A stretch of 64,000 nt of DNA from Paenibacillus tepidiphilus (GCF_008635795.1 NZ_VWRQ01000002.1:410683-474682), one strand, 5' to 3'; shown: positions 54,494 through 62,583, counted from the first letter of the stretch. A program made the numbers and translations. The notes: a model not told the origin generated them from the letters alone.

Positions 54494-56128
54494 TCATCGG
54501 TCATTGACTTGGATACTCCTGACTTTTTTATTGGATTCATGCGAAGCAAGCACATTTTTGAACCTGAGCTTCAGGAAGAATTTCCGGTCCCTGGTAGGCA
54601 GAATGTACAGGACGAATATTATCAGGCCTCTAAACGCCCGGTTACTGTCCCACTTTTCGGCCCTTTCGATATTTTTGGAGCTCATAAGCCAATTCCGCAC
54701 AAAGTTTACCGGCAGAAAGCCTGCTTTTTGTTCGGTATGGTCATACCTCATTAGATACATAATCGAATTCAAATATAGATGCTTGGAATCTCTCCTCAAG
54801 TTCTCTACTGCTTGCTGATAACTGATGTCTACCTTACGTTCCGAATCACTAGTCTGCTCCGTTATTACGCCGTCTCTTATTGCCTTAGCATATAAAGGGG
54901 TAGATCTAAAAATGTTTAAAGGCATCGTAAACAGAATAAATTCCTTAAAATAATCATGTAGCCTCATTACCGCCTCAATGGATGCGATCAGGTCTTCTTT
55001 CTGCTCCCATGGATTATTGTATATAATGTCGAATGTCGGGATTAACCGGTTCCCCGTCTCCCGGTAATGATCATCGATTGCTCGGGATAAGCTGTCCGCA
55101 GCCTTAAATACATGCTCTTGAAACTCGCGCCGGTTATAGACCTCTTTCAAAATCCGGTCGCTTCCGCTTTGTATTCCAAACACAAATTTATCCAGACCGG
55201 CGCTCAGCAAATTTTTTATCTTCGTATATGTCACCGTCTTGGGTGTGCCATAACAAAAAAAGGGGATATTGATTTTCTCTTTGTACTCACGGGAAAACGC
55301 CTCTATATCCTCCTCGCTCCTCAGGCAAAAATCATCATCGAAGAAGTATATGAAATCAATCCTGGGAACTGTCCGAATCACATGCTGAAGCTCATCCATC
55401 GCGCTGGCTATGGAACGATGCCGCAGAAAGCGTCCTGTCCCCTTCAAGGCGCTCTTTAGCGCAGGAGCGCTGCAATAGGAGCAAGCAAGATGGCAGCCCC
55501 GTGACAGCATGATATAAAAATTGTATGAATACTTAAGTGTGGCCCGCTCCGGCTGTATTAATTGATCGGAGGTTTTCAATTCTAATTCATTGATGTAGTA
55601 ATGCCTGGTTTGCGAAAAATGGTCGGAATACGGTAAAGCATCCAAGTCGTGAACCAGAGCAGCTCTATCATTTCTTTGAATACTCCCGTCAGCATGACGG
55701 ATCCATAGGTTCGGAATCTGTGAATAGTCGTCCCCGTCTGCTAACTTATTCGCCAGATCGACTACCGTCTGCTCACCTTCGCCGATGCAAACAATATCCG
55801 CAACTTCAATACAATTGTCGGGGTTGAGTATCGCATAAATCCCTCCGATTAATACTACTGTCTCAGGAGATTCGGTTTTTATCACACTAATTAATTGCTT
55901 CGCTCTTTCAAAACCAATTTCGACCGTAGAAATTCCTATAATTGAAGACTGGCGTACAACCTCCATGACTTGGTCAATGATCCTCTGCGGATAGTACTTA
56001 TCGACAATATCCAGAAAAAGAACATCTGGCAGAAATCCGTCGGCAAGCAGCGCTCCTGAGATGGCCTTAATTCCTAAATTCACTTGTGTTGTCGCAATCA
56101 GTGAAATTTTGAAGTTTTCCTTATCCAT
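54494..56128 (-). CDS. B12-binding-domain radical SAM protein
   Basis: A 544-residue protein. The N-terminal 130 residues follow the cobalamin-binding Rossmann pattern (VLFLDIVDKYYPQRI, GISTVEIGF, VVLIGGIYAILNP, ADIVCIGEGEQTVVDL), though the classic DxHxxG lower ligand is not seen, as is common in class B radical SAM enzymes. Core: LSRGCHLACSYC (C212, C216, C219), then FDDDFCLRSEED and GIQSGSDRILKEVYNRR. Likely methylates an unactivated carbon or rearranges a ring; substrate unknown. Its ATG abuts the BacB-like stop (TAA followed by ATG), behind GGGAGGAGGC, so the genes are coupled. Confidence 0.88.
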   Translation of the reverse strand: MDKENFKISLIATTQVNLGIKAISGALLADGFLPDVLFLDIVDKYYPQRIIDQVMEVVRQSSIIGISTVEIGFERAKQLISVIKTESPETVVLIGGIYAILNPDNCIEVADIVCIGEGEQTVVDLANKLADGDDYSQIPNLWIRHADGSIQRNDRAALVHDLDALPYSDHFSQTRHYYINELELKTSDQLIQPERATLKYSYNFYIMLSRGCHLACSYCSAPALKSALKGTGRFLRHRSIASAMDELQHVIRTVPRIDFIYFFDDDFCLRSEEDIEAFSREYKEKINIPFFCYGTPKTVTYTKIKNLLSAGLDKFVFGIQSGSDRILKEVYNRREFQEHVFKAADSLSRAIDDHYRETGNRLIPTFDIIYNNPWEQKEDLIASIEAVMRLHDYFKEFILFTMPLNIFRSTPLYAKAIRDGVITEQTSDSERKVDISYQQAVENLRRDSKHLYLNSIMYLMRYDHTEQKAGFLPVNFVRNWLMSSKNIERAEKWDSNRAFRGLIIFVLYILPTRDRKFFLKLRFKNVLASHESNKKVRSIQVNDR

Positions 56129-56725
56129 TTATAAGCCTCCTCCCGTATGAAACACATCTTCCTTCACTTGGATCAAAAGTGCAGCTTGTCCGGAGAGGGC
56201 ATATGAGACTATGTTAGGATTATCCTGGATATTGAACATTTGATAGCCGTGATCGATATCGTAATCCGCATCATCTGCAGTACCCACTCCGGCGATTAAA
56301 TAATGATAATGAGCGAGTTCTGCTATGCTGTATTTAAGATCGTCACCGAATACTTTTGTTATCTTTATATATTGATTCTCGTATCCAGCGTCCAATTTCA
56401 GATAAAGAGGCTCATGATCTCCTATACACTCATCGTAAAACTTGATATCAACCCCATAGGCGCCTTTGTGGGATGTATTGACTGCTGAATGTTGAACATT
56501 GGAACCAATAATGTAGGCATCATCCGGATGAAGATTTCTCTGTGTATGATTTGCGCTGAACATAAATTCGTTGGAGAGGCAAATCCCCATCTGTGGCTCT
56601 ATGTGATTGTGGGGGCTTAGATTTGTCAAAGGAGGAATGTAAGAAACGATGAGGGTCAAGTTGCGGTGAAAAGAACTATTCTGTATTATTCCGCTATCCC
56701 ATTTAATAAAATTATTAACTCTCAT
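56129..56725 (-). CDS. BacB/AerE-like cupin (dihydro-hydroxyphenylpyruvate isomerase homologue)
   Basis: A 198-residue cupin. The N-terminal cupin resembles Bacillus BacB: IVSYIPPLTNLSPHNHIEPQ matches BacB's MSYVPPHTN...PHQHKEVQ with both His, the Gln and the later His (NVQHSAVN) kept. BacB isomerises the dihydro-hydroxyphenylpyruvate made by BacA on the way to bacilysin; AerE does this in aeruginosins. The second cupin half has a HYHY segment but is much diverged and the protein is about 35 residues shorter than BacB. Start ATG at 56725 with GGAGGGTAATTGAGC; a TTG at 56731 overlaps the BacA-like stop. Comparison to BacB is from memory. Confidence 0.72.
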   Translation of the reverse strand: MRVNNFIKWDSGIIQNSSFHRNLTLIVSYIPPLTNLSPHNHIEPQMGICLSNEFMFSANHTQRNLHPDDAYIIGSNVQHSAVNTSHKGAYGVDIKFYDECIGDHEPLYLKLDAGYENQYIKITKVFGDDLKYSIAELAHYHYLIAGVGTADDADYDIDHGYQMFNIQDNPNIVSYALSGQAALLIQVKEDVFHTGGGL

Positions 56726-56727
56726 GC

Positions 56728-57345
56728 TCAATTACCCTCCGCTAAAGTGAATAATGACCATGGAATCTTAGCGTGAAATATGGGTGAGCAGAAGCTCAGC
56801 TCATATGCCGCTGCCGATTTCACATTTGTAATAGCTAAATCGGCTTTATTGTTCTTTACACATTCGGCTGCCGCTGCTGTAGAATACACATCAATGATTT
56901 CATATTCGATTCCAGGCAATAATTGATCCACCAATGTATCTACTGCAGAGCAACTTGCAATTTGGAAACGGCGCTTCTCAGACAGACAGTTCGCAGTATT
57001 CCCAGCAATTCCATAATCGGTAGTTGCCTTAAGAAATACGGATAGAAAGCGGATCTGCCCGTTCCAATAGATGTCCTTAATTTTCTCATACGCGTTCGGC
57101 ACCAATATGAGGTTGGTTCGATTGCCATGCAAACTTTCCAGCACTCGATCAAAATTATTCTCCAGGCTCAACTGGATTGAATCGCAAGCATAGTTCTCCT
57201 TGATGATGCCTGACAAAAATTGTGCCACTTGTGCGCTTGAGGTTTGCTCAGGACCCATGGTTCCAAGCCTGACGGTCTTTGTTCTGTAAATGAACCCCCG
57301 TAATTCTTCTTCATCCAAAAATAAGCTTTCCGCAATTCCTTTCAC
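56728..57345 (-). CDS. BacA/AerD-like prephenate decarboxylase homologue
   Basis: A 205-residue protein with the prephenate-dehydratase fold. It keeps the substrate-binding GPEQTSSAQVAQFL (BacA: GPEGTSSEYAA), NLILVPNAYEKIKDIYWNGQ (BacA: TIVPHAYDGIKHFY), the DLAITN strand and the ending IPWSLFT. It lacks the Thr-Arg-Phe motif and the ACT domain of true prephenate dehydratases, and has BacA/AerD length. BacA enzymes decarboxylate prephenate without aromatising it, giving endocyclic dihydro-4-hydroxyphenylpyruvate. Start GTG at 57345 behind GAGGAGGAGAATAG. Second gene of the operon, 60 bases after the exporter. Activity is inferred from homology recalled, not computed. Confidence 0.82.
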   Translation of the reverse strand: MKGIAESLFLDEEELRGFIYRTKTVRLGTMGPEQTSSAQVAQFLSGIIKENYACDSIQLSLENNFDRVLESLHGNRTNLILVPNAYEKIKDIYWNGQIRFLSVFLKATTDYGIAGNTANCLSEKRRFQIASCSAVDTLVDQLLPGIEYEIIDVYSTAAAAECVKNNKADLAITNVKSAAAYELSFCSPIFHAKIPWSLFTLAEGN

Positions 57346-57405
57346 CTATTCTCCTCCTCATCTCAAAAACAACTCATCTCAACTAAGCTAAACTCATGCT
57401 GTCAT

Positions 57406-58797
57406 TCAGGGAACAGACACCTCTTTGGAGGGAAGTTCTTTGGTAGCTAAGGATTTCGTCCATTTTCCTGAAGAATAATACAATAAACTAATAATGGTTG
57501 TCACAGCCAGGCTGATTACGATAGCGATCCAGATTCCCTTCAATTCCATCCTTGTTCTTGAAAGTCCCCAGGCTAAAGGAATACGGACGCACCATAGCGA
57601 AAACACGGAGATCATCATCGTCACCATTGTTTTCCCGGCACCATTAATAATTCCATTTGATACAAAGGCAACTGCCAATAGCAGGTATCCTAAGCCGGAT
57701 ATCCTGAGATAGATGCTGCCTATATCAAGGACTTCCTTGTCGCTCACAAAGATGGATATCATTTGCTGAGGGATCAACAGTGATCCTGCGACGATAAGCG
57801 AAACAGCAGCAACATTGATGATCATACCGTATTTAAAAGCTTCTTTTACCCGGTCCAGCTTCTGGGCACCGATATTCTGGCTTGTAAATGAGTTTACTGA
57901 CATGGAGACCGCCAGTGTTAACAGCGAGACCATTGAATCGATCTTACTGCCAGCTCCGAAGGCCGATATCGCAACATTTCCGAAGCCATTCACGAACGAT
58001 GTAACGAATACTGAACCCAGCGAAACGAGGGTTTGCTGCACGACAATTGGAATTCCGATCTTTATTAAGCTGGCCATCATTTTTCGGCTCAGTTTTCCAT
58101 TGCCGAACCTGATTCGGACAAGCGGATAGTTTCTCAATATGTATATATACCCCACTGTGAATACCACACCTTGGGCGATCAGGTCAGCTAATGCCGCTCC
58201 GTTAAGTCCTAGGCGCGGGAACGGGCCAATGCCAATAATCAGCAGTGGATCTAAAATCGCATTTAATCCCGTTGAAATGGCAAGGATGACTAAGGGCGTC
58301 CATGTGACTCCAATTCCTCTGAGGATTGAACTGAACAAAAAATAAAGATATGTAAAAATGAAACTGATAATGCTAATGAATAAATATTCAGATGCCATCC
58401 TGAAAATAATGCTAGGAGTCCCCATCATGGATAGAATTGTATCCGACAAAAGAAGACTGCCTGCTGTCAGAATAACCATAAGGGATACTGTAATTATAAA
58501 GGAGTTAAATACTATCTTCTCTATAGCCCCGTTGTCTTTAGCCCCATAATAATGTGCGACCAGAATGGACGCACCGATCGTTAAGCCCTGGGCAACCGCG
58601 ATAAGCAGCAAAACTACCGGATAACTCACTGCAATCGCTCCTACTGCGTCATCACCCAGTATATTTCCAACCCATACCATATTGATGATGCTGTAGCCAG
58701 TGAACAAGAAATTTGACAAAAGTACTGGTATGGAGAACATAATCAACTTCTTTGGCACGCTCCCTACTGTTAAATCCATTCCGGCCTTTTCGCTCAT
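57406..58797 (-). CDS. MATE family efflux transporter
   Basis: A 463-residue, 12-span multidrug-and-toxin-extrusion family antiporter. VPKKLIMFSIPVLLSNFLFT at the start, then YSIINMVWVGNILGDDAVGA, and the second-half repeat MKMIGIPIVVQQ-like (KIGIPIVVQQTLVSLGSVFV). Start ATG at 58797 behind GAGGGGGGTGCCGG. First gene of the operon leading through the BacA/BacB-like genes, so it is likely to export or give self-protection against the product. The 287 bases upstream are very AT-rich; no promoter is clear enough to call. Confidence 0.93.
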   Translation of the reverse strand: MSEKAGMDLTVGSVPKKLIMFSIPVLLSNFLFTGYSIINMVWVGNILGDDAVGAIAVSYPVVLLLIAVAQGLTIGASILVAHYYGAKDNGAIEKIVFNSFIITVSLMVILTAGSLLLSDTILSMMGTPSIIFRMASEYLFISIISFIFTYLYFLFSSILRGIGVTWTPLVILAISTGLNAILDPLLIIGIGPFPRLGLNGAALADLIAQGVVFTVGYIYILRNYPLVRIRFGNGKLSRKMMASLIKIGIPIVVQQTLVSLGSVFVTSFVNGFGNVAISAFGAGSKIDSMVSLLTLAVSMSVNSFTSQNIGAQKLDRVKEAFKYGMIINVAAVSLIVAGSLLIPQQMISIFVSDKEVLDIGSIYLRISGLGYLLLAVAFVSNGIINGAGKTMVTMMISVFSLWCVRIPLAWGLSRTRMELKGIWIAIVISLAVTTIISLLYYSSGKWTKSLATKELPSKEVSVP

Positions 58798-59017
58798 CCG
58801 GCACCCCCCTCTCAAGTTCATGTTATAAATATTAATAATTTTTACTTTTTATTCAATATTTCTTAATATATTATATTACTATATTTCCGTTTTTTTGAAA
58901 TACTCATTTGTATACTTTTTGTGAATAAATACACTTTTTCTAATATTTCTCACTTTCGTTTGTACATACATATTTTACCTTCAATGCGGATATTCCTCAT
59001 CTATCTGCCGACGCACA

Positions 59018-59058
59018 ACAAACAGCGCTCCTCGGAGCAACCCGAAAAGCGCTGTTTC
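59018..59058 (-). terminator. Terminator between trpE(G) and the exporter operon
   Basis: AAACAGCGCT (59020-59029) / AGCGCTGTTT (59048-59057) with an inner GCTCC/GGAGC hairpin. T-rich (TTTGTTG) on the minus strand. It separates the cluster into two transcription units. From 58798 to 59017 only AT-rich non-coding DNA is seen. Confidence 0.65.
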
Positions 59059-59084
59059 TCGATTATATAAATTGCTTCACATGT

Positions 59085-61250
59085 CTAAAGATAAGAAATC
59101 ATATTTTCGATGATTCTTAGCCCAACATCATCTTTAAGCGTCATAATAGACTCTGGATGAAATTGAACAGCAACGATCGGTAAATCAACATGTTCTATAG
59201 CCATAACAACGCCATCTTCAGAAACCGCTGTAATGCATAGTTCTTCAGGGACTTCCAGGGCATAGAGGGAATGGTACCTTCCCACTGTGAATTCAGATTG
59301 GAGCCCCACCCACAATTTACTGTGACCGCTTGTCTTTACAATGGAGGATTTGCCATGCTGGGGATAGGTTAATTCATCAAGTACACCGCCAAAATACTCT
59401 ACGATTCCCTGCAACCCTAAACATACCCCAAAAGTTGGTATCCTCTTGGCTATACAAATTTTGATCGTTTCATTCAGTTGAAAGTCTGCAGGCTGGCCTG
59501 GTCCCGGGGATAGCACGACTAAATCATAATGCTCCTTCCCCTCACTTAGCATTTGTCTTGCATAAGGAGCCCTGAAAACACTGACCTCCGCACCCGTTTG
59601 TTTGAAATAATTAGCTAAGGTTAGGACAAATGAATCCTCATGATCGACAAAAAGAATTCTCTTTCCTTGGCCCACCCTACTCGGTTCTATATCATGATTA
59701 TCCTCAATATGAAATCCAGTATCAATCGAACTTAGGAGGGCAGATGCCTTAATATATGTTTCGTTCTCCTCATCCTCAGGATTGGAGTCGTACAATAAAG
59801 TAGCTCCCACCTTTATTTCGGCAAGGCCATTCTTGAGATTAATAGTCCTCAGTGTGAGTCCTGTGTTGAGATTCCCGTCAAAAGTCATGAACCCTACAGC
59901 ACCGCCGTACCATTTTCTCGTAGAGCTCTCGTGAGTTTCCAACCACTTTATGGCCGCTTTCTTCGGCGCTCCGGTAACTGTAACAGACCACATATGAGTT
60001 AAAAATGCATCAAGGGCATCATATCCTTGGTCCAATGTACCTTCAACATGGTCCACAGTATGAATTAATCGTGAATAGATCTCCAGTTGTCTTCTGCTGA
60101 TCACCCTGACCGAGCCAGGGATGCAAATTCTTGATTTATCATTTCTGTCGACATCCGTGCACATCGTCAGTTCCGATTCTTCTTTCCGTGAATCGAGCAA
60201 TAATCTTATTTGTTCTGCATCCTCAATTGCATTTTTCCCGCGCTTTATCGTACCTGAAATCGGGCAAGTTTCAACCCTGTCGCCCTCAACTCTGACGAAC
60301 ATTTCAGGAGAGGCTCCGACTAGAAACTCGCTGCCCATGTTAATAATAAAGCCGTAAGGGCTAGGATTAATTTTCTTCAGTCTTTGAAATATCTCTGAAG
60401 GCTTTAAACTGCAATGTTTATATATTGTTTGGGAGGCTACGACCTCAAAGAGATCCCCTTTCTTGAAAGATTTCAGCGCTTCTTTAACTATTTTTGCATA
60501 ATCTCCGTATTTATGTTCCTTCATCTCATAATTATCTGTCTCCGGTTCATAATTCATCCAGGGCCCGCTTCGTTCCAAACCAGCTGTATCCTTCCCTTCG
60601 GCACGAAATTCATATGAAACATTGTAGGCAATGGCCAATTGGTGATCAACAACCACATAACTGTCAGGCAAATACAATACCATATCTGGCTGAGCATCAT
60701 CCCGAAGATGGTTGAACTCAATCGGTTCAAACTGAAATATAAGATCATATCCAAATGCTCCATATAAGCCAAGAATATTTTCTCCCGGCAAGTATAATAA
60801 CTCGTTAATCGCCCGAATCATAGTAAAGACAGTTGGTTGCTTGCTGCGTTTTTCTTCAGAAAAGACATTATCACTCTCGATAATTTGCCCATTTATGCTG
60901 GACTCTGAGCAATCTTGCAATTGGATTTCGTTAAACAGATTTAACTTATTATATATACTTATCAACAATACTTGCCCACGTTCATTCAGAGCGTTAATCT
61001 GAAAATGTTTACTGTAGGCTTTGATTTCAATACATGGATTAACAAAACCGACATCCCATCTGGAGTACCGGTCGGGATACTCGTAGCTGCTGGAAAATAT
61101 CGCTCCTCTTTGATGATTGATATTGTTCAATATATCATCCAGCGCGTTTTCCAGATTAAGCTTCTCAGCTGAACAAGTCACAATAATATCTCCCTGGGTC
61201 GTTTGTTCACTTACATATGGCATGAATGAAAATTGAGATGAAATATTCAT
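59085..61250 (-). CDS. trpE(G): Anthranilate synthase, TrpE-TrpG fusion
   Basis: A 721-residue fusion. Residues about 1-510 are TrpE: FSSSYEYPDRYSRWD (the tryptophan-feedback region of this subtype), VGASPEMFVRVEGDRVETCP, ISGTIKRG, the chorismate site SELTMCTDVDRNDKSR, and SVTVTGAPKKAA. Residues about 530-720 are the TrpG amidotransferase: SPGPGQPADF, the nucleophile GVCLGLQG (near 612) and HPES (near 697). It should make anthranilate from chorismate and glutamine. The one-chain layout is typical of Rhizobium/Azospirillum and Nostoc enzymes, not of the usual split trpE and trpG of Firmicutes, suggesting acquisition by transfer. Alternative: a PhzE-type 2-amino-deoxyisochorismate synthase, less likely from the TrpE(G)-like N-terminus and length. 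GAGGGAGCTAATCCG precedes the ATG. Confidence 0.92.
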   Translation of the reverse strand: MNISSQFSFMPYVSEQTTQGDIIVTCSAEKLNLENALDDILNNINHQRGAIFSSSYEYPDRYSRWDVGFVNPCIEIKAYSKHFQINALNERGQVLLISIYNKLNLFNEIQLQDCSESSINGQIIESDNVFSEEKRSKQPTVFTMIRAINELLYLPGENILGLYGAFGYDLIFQFEPIEFNHLRDDAQPDMVLYLPDSYVVVDHQLAIAYNVSYEFRAEGKDTAGLERSGPWMNYEPETDNYEMKEHKYGDYAKIVKEALKSFKKGDLFEVVASQTIYKHCSLKPSEIFQRLKKINPSPYGFIINMGSEFLVGASPEMFVRVEGDRVETCPISGTIKRGKNAIEDAEQIRLLLDSRKEESELTMCTDVDRNDKSRICIPGSVRVISRRQLEIYSRLIHTVDHVEGTLDQGYDALDAFLTHMWSVTVTGAPKKAAIKWLETHESSTRKWYGGAVGFMTFDGNLNTGLTLRTINLKNGLAEIKVGATLLYDSNPEDEENETYIKASALLSSIDTGFHIEDNHDIEPSRVGQGKRILFVDHEDSFVLTLANYFKQTGAEVSVFRAPYARQMLSEGKEHYDLVVLSPGPGQPADFQLNETIKICIAKRIPTFGVCLGLQGIVEYFGGVLDELTYPQHGKSSIVKTSGHSKLWVGLQSEFTVGRYHSLYALEVPEELCITAVSEDGVVMAIEHVDLPIVAVQFHPESIMTLKDDVGLRIIENMISYL

Positions 61251-61299
61251 CGGATTAGCTCCCTCAATAATTTATTGTTATCATATATTTCTTGGAGCA

Positions 61300-61749
61300 T
61301 TAGCCCATTTTCTTCAAGCCCTCCTCTACCCTATTCGCCAATTTTAATTTATGTATTAGCCGACTTATCATGTCGCTGTCTTCCCAGTACTGTACCTCCT
61401 TGACGATCTTATGTTCGTCATTCACTTCAAATAAGGATAAGATGTGAATGCCAATGTCTTCATCTTCGATTGTAACCGCATCCAGGCACCACTCAGCAAC
61501 GACCATGTTATGTTTTTCAATGATCTGCAATAGGTGCGTCGAGTAACTTTTAAACAACAAATCATATACAACCTTTACAGAGGCGATCTGTTGCTTAATT
61601 GTATTCAGTCCCAACTTCTTCTGAAAAAAGACATTGTCCTTTTGGCTTACTCTATAGGTGACTTGTGCATCCACACTAAAGTGATTCTCCAGATCGATTC
61701 CCTTAAACAATCCAAGGATCATATCCTGAATCTTTATAGTATTCTCCAT
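61300..61749 (-). CDS. NTF2/SnoaL-like small protein
   Basis: A 149-residue protein with the NTF2 cone pattern: an N-terminal helix (IQDMILGLFKGIDLENHF), then strands (TYRVSQKDNVFFQK, KHNMVVAEWCLDAVTI, HILSLFEVNDEHKIV), and a C-terminal helix. Such folds include SnoaL polyketide cyclases, ketosteroid isomerases, and the PhzA/B phenazine proteins. No clear catalytic residue set can be assigned. It is first in a two-gene operon, 49 bases before trpE(G), so it probably acts on an anthranilate-derived or chorismate-derived intermediate; that is inference. Confidence 0.65.
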   Translation of the reverse strand: MENTIKIQDMILGLFKGIDLENHFSVDAQVTYRVSQKDNVFFQKKLGLNTIKQQIASVKVVYDLLFKSYSTHLLQIIEKHNMVVAEWCLDAVTIEDEDIGIHILSLFEVNDEHKIVKEVQYWEDSDMISRLIHKLKLANRVEEGLKKMG

Positions 61750-61875
61750 ACCTTTGCCCCCATAATAAACATTATAAAAAATCCTGACTTATATTAAGGA
61801 ACACCATTCTCTATAGAAGTATTATGAATATATTTTTAATAATATATTTTTAGATTTTTTTTATTTTTTTGTAAT

Positions 61876-61904
61876 ATAATCTCATATCGAAATCTCAGCG
61901 TCAA
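61876..61904 (-). promoter_or_regulatory. Promoter of the NTF2-trpE(G) operon
   Basis: Minus strand TTGACG (61899-61904), 17-base spacer, GATTAT (61876-61881). It predicts a leader of about 120 bases before the ATG at 61749. No T-box or other regulatory element was seen in the leader. 61905-62103 is non-coding and shows nothing further. Confidence 0.6.
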
Positions 61905-62103
61905 GGCATTTTGTATCTTTCTGCTCTCCGCTTTTCTGTGATCAAGCTAAAATAATAATGTAGGCACAATGGCGATGCACAAATAAGAAAAAGGGTCGAG
62001 CCTCACGACAATTCTCCGGTCACCCGCTGTTTTCGATCATCGTTCCTTGAACTTGGCAACCTGTACTTCGGTAATGACGCTTGTTTGCAGAAATTTGAAT
62101 ATA

Positions 62104-62166
62104 CAAAAAAATCGCCCTATTTGGGAATGGTCAGGTGGTACCTCCATTTACCAAAACAGGCGATTT
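62104..62166 (-). terminator. Three-tier terminator downstream of the tRNA operon
   Basis: Outer stem AAATCGCC (62109-62116) / GGCGATTT (62159-62166), middle stem GGAATGG / CCATTTACC with a bulge, inner AGGT/ACCT, followed on the minus strand by TTTTTTT. It ends transcripts from the tRNA cluster. From 62167 to 62314 no feature is seen. Confidence 0.8.
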
Positions 62167-62314
62167 CTTTGTTAGTTTTATTTGAATGCAGCGCGTCTGC
62201 CATTCTGTAACGCCACCACAATATCTATGCAAAGCAATATAAAGCTATAAAATAAAAAACGCCCAAGCAATGCGTTAGCCGCACCTCATGGACACTTCAT
62301 TAACATGTATAAAA

Positions 62315-62391
62315 TGGCGCGCCCTGAGAGATTCGAACTCCCGACCTTTTGATTCGTAGTCAAACGCTCTATCCAGCTGAGCTAAGGGCGC
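62315..62391 (-). tRNA. tRNA-Arg (ACG)
   Basis: Acceptor stem GCGCCCT/AGGGCGC, D-loop AGCTGGATAGAGC, anticodon loop CTACGAA in a TTTGA/TCAAA stem, T-loop TTCGAAT, and encoded CCA. Last tRNA of the six, with its 3' end facing the terminator. Confidence 0.97.
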
Positions 62392-62397
62392 AAATTA

Positions 62398-62472
62398 TGG
62401 AGCGGACGACGGGAATCGAACCCGCGACCCTCGCCTTGGCAAGGCGATGCTCTACCGCTGAGCCACGTCCGC
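62398..62472 (-). tRNA. tRNA-Gly (GCC)
   Basis: Acceptor GCGGACG/CGTCCGC, anticodon loop TTGCCAA, T-loop TTCGATT, discriminator T, encoded CCA. Seven bases from the Arg gene. Confidence 0.97.
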
Positions 62473-62506
62473 AATAGGTAACTGGTGAAGCAAACTAATA
62501 AATGAA

Positions 62507-62583
62507 TGGCGGAACCGACGGGATTCGAACCCGCGGTCTCCTGCGTGACAGGCAGGCATGTTAGGCCTCTACACCACGGTTCC
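62507..62583 (-). tRNA. tRNA-Asp (GTC)
   Basis: Acceptor GGAACCG/CGGTTCC, anticodon stem CCTGC/GCAGG with loop CTGTCAC, discriminator G and encoded CCA. Confidence 0.97.

Noticed and set aside
59085..61250. PhzE (phenazine) assignment
   Set aside because: The sequence follows TrpE(G) fusion motifs and length, and no phzD, phzF or phzG is nearby.
62124..62145. Sequence GGTGGTACC resembling a T-box core
   Set aside because: It lies inside the terminator hairpin of the tRNA operon. On the plus strand no stem I or downstream aminoacyl gene follows; on the minus strand the UGG of a T-box is missing.
62315..62391. tRNA-Arg as an integration site of a genomic island carrying the cluster
   Set aside because: No integrase, no excisionase and no duplicate of the tRNA 3' end was seen near the distal edge; kept only as a contextual note.
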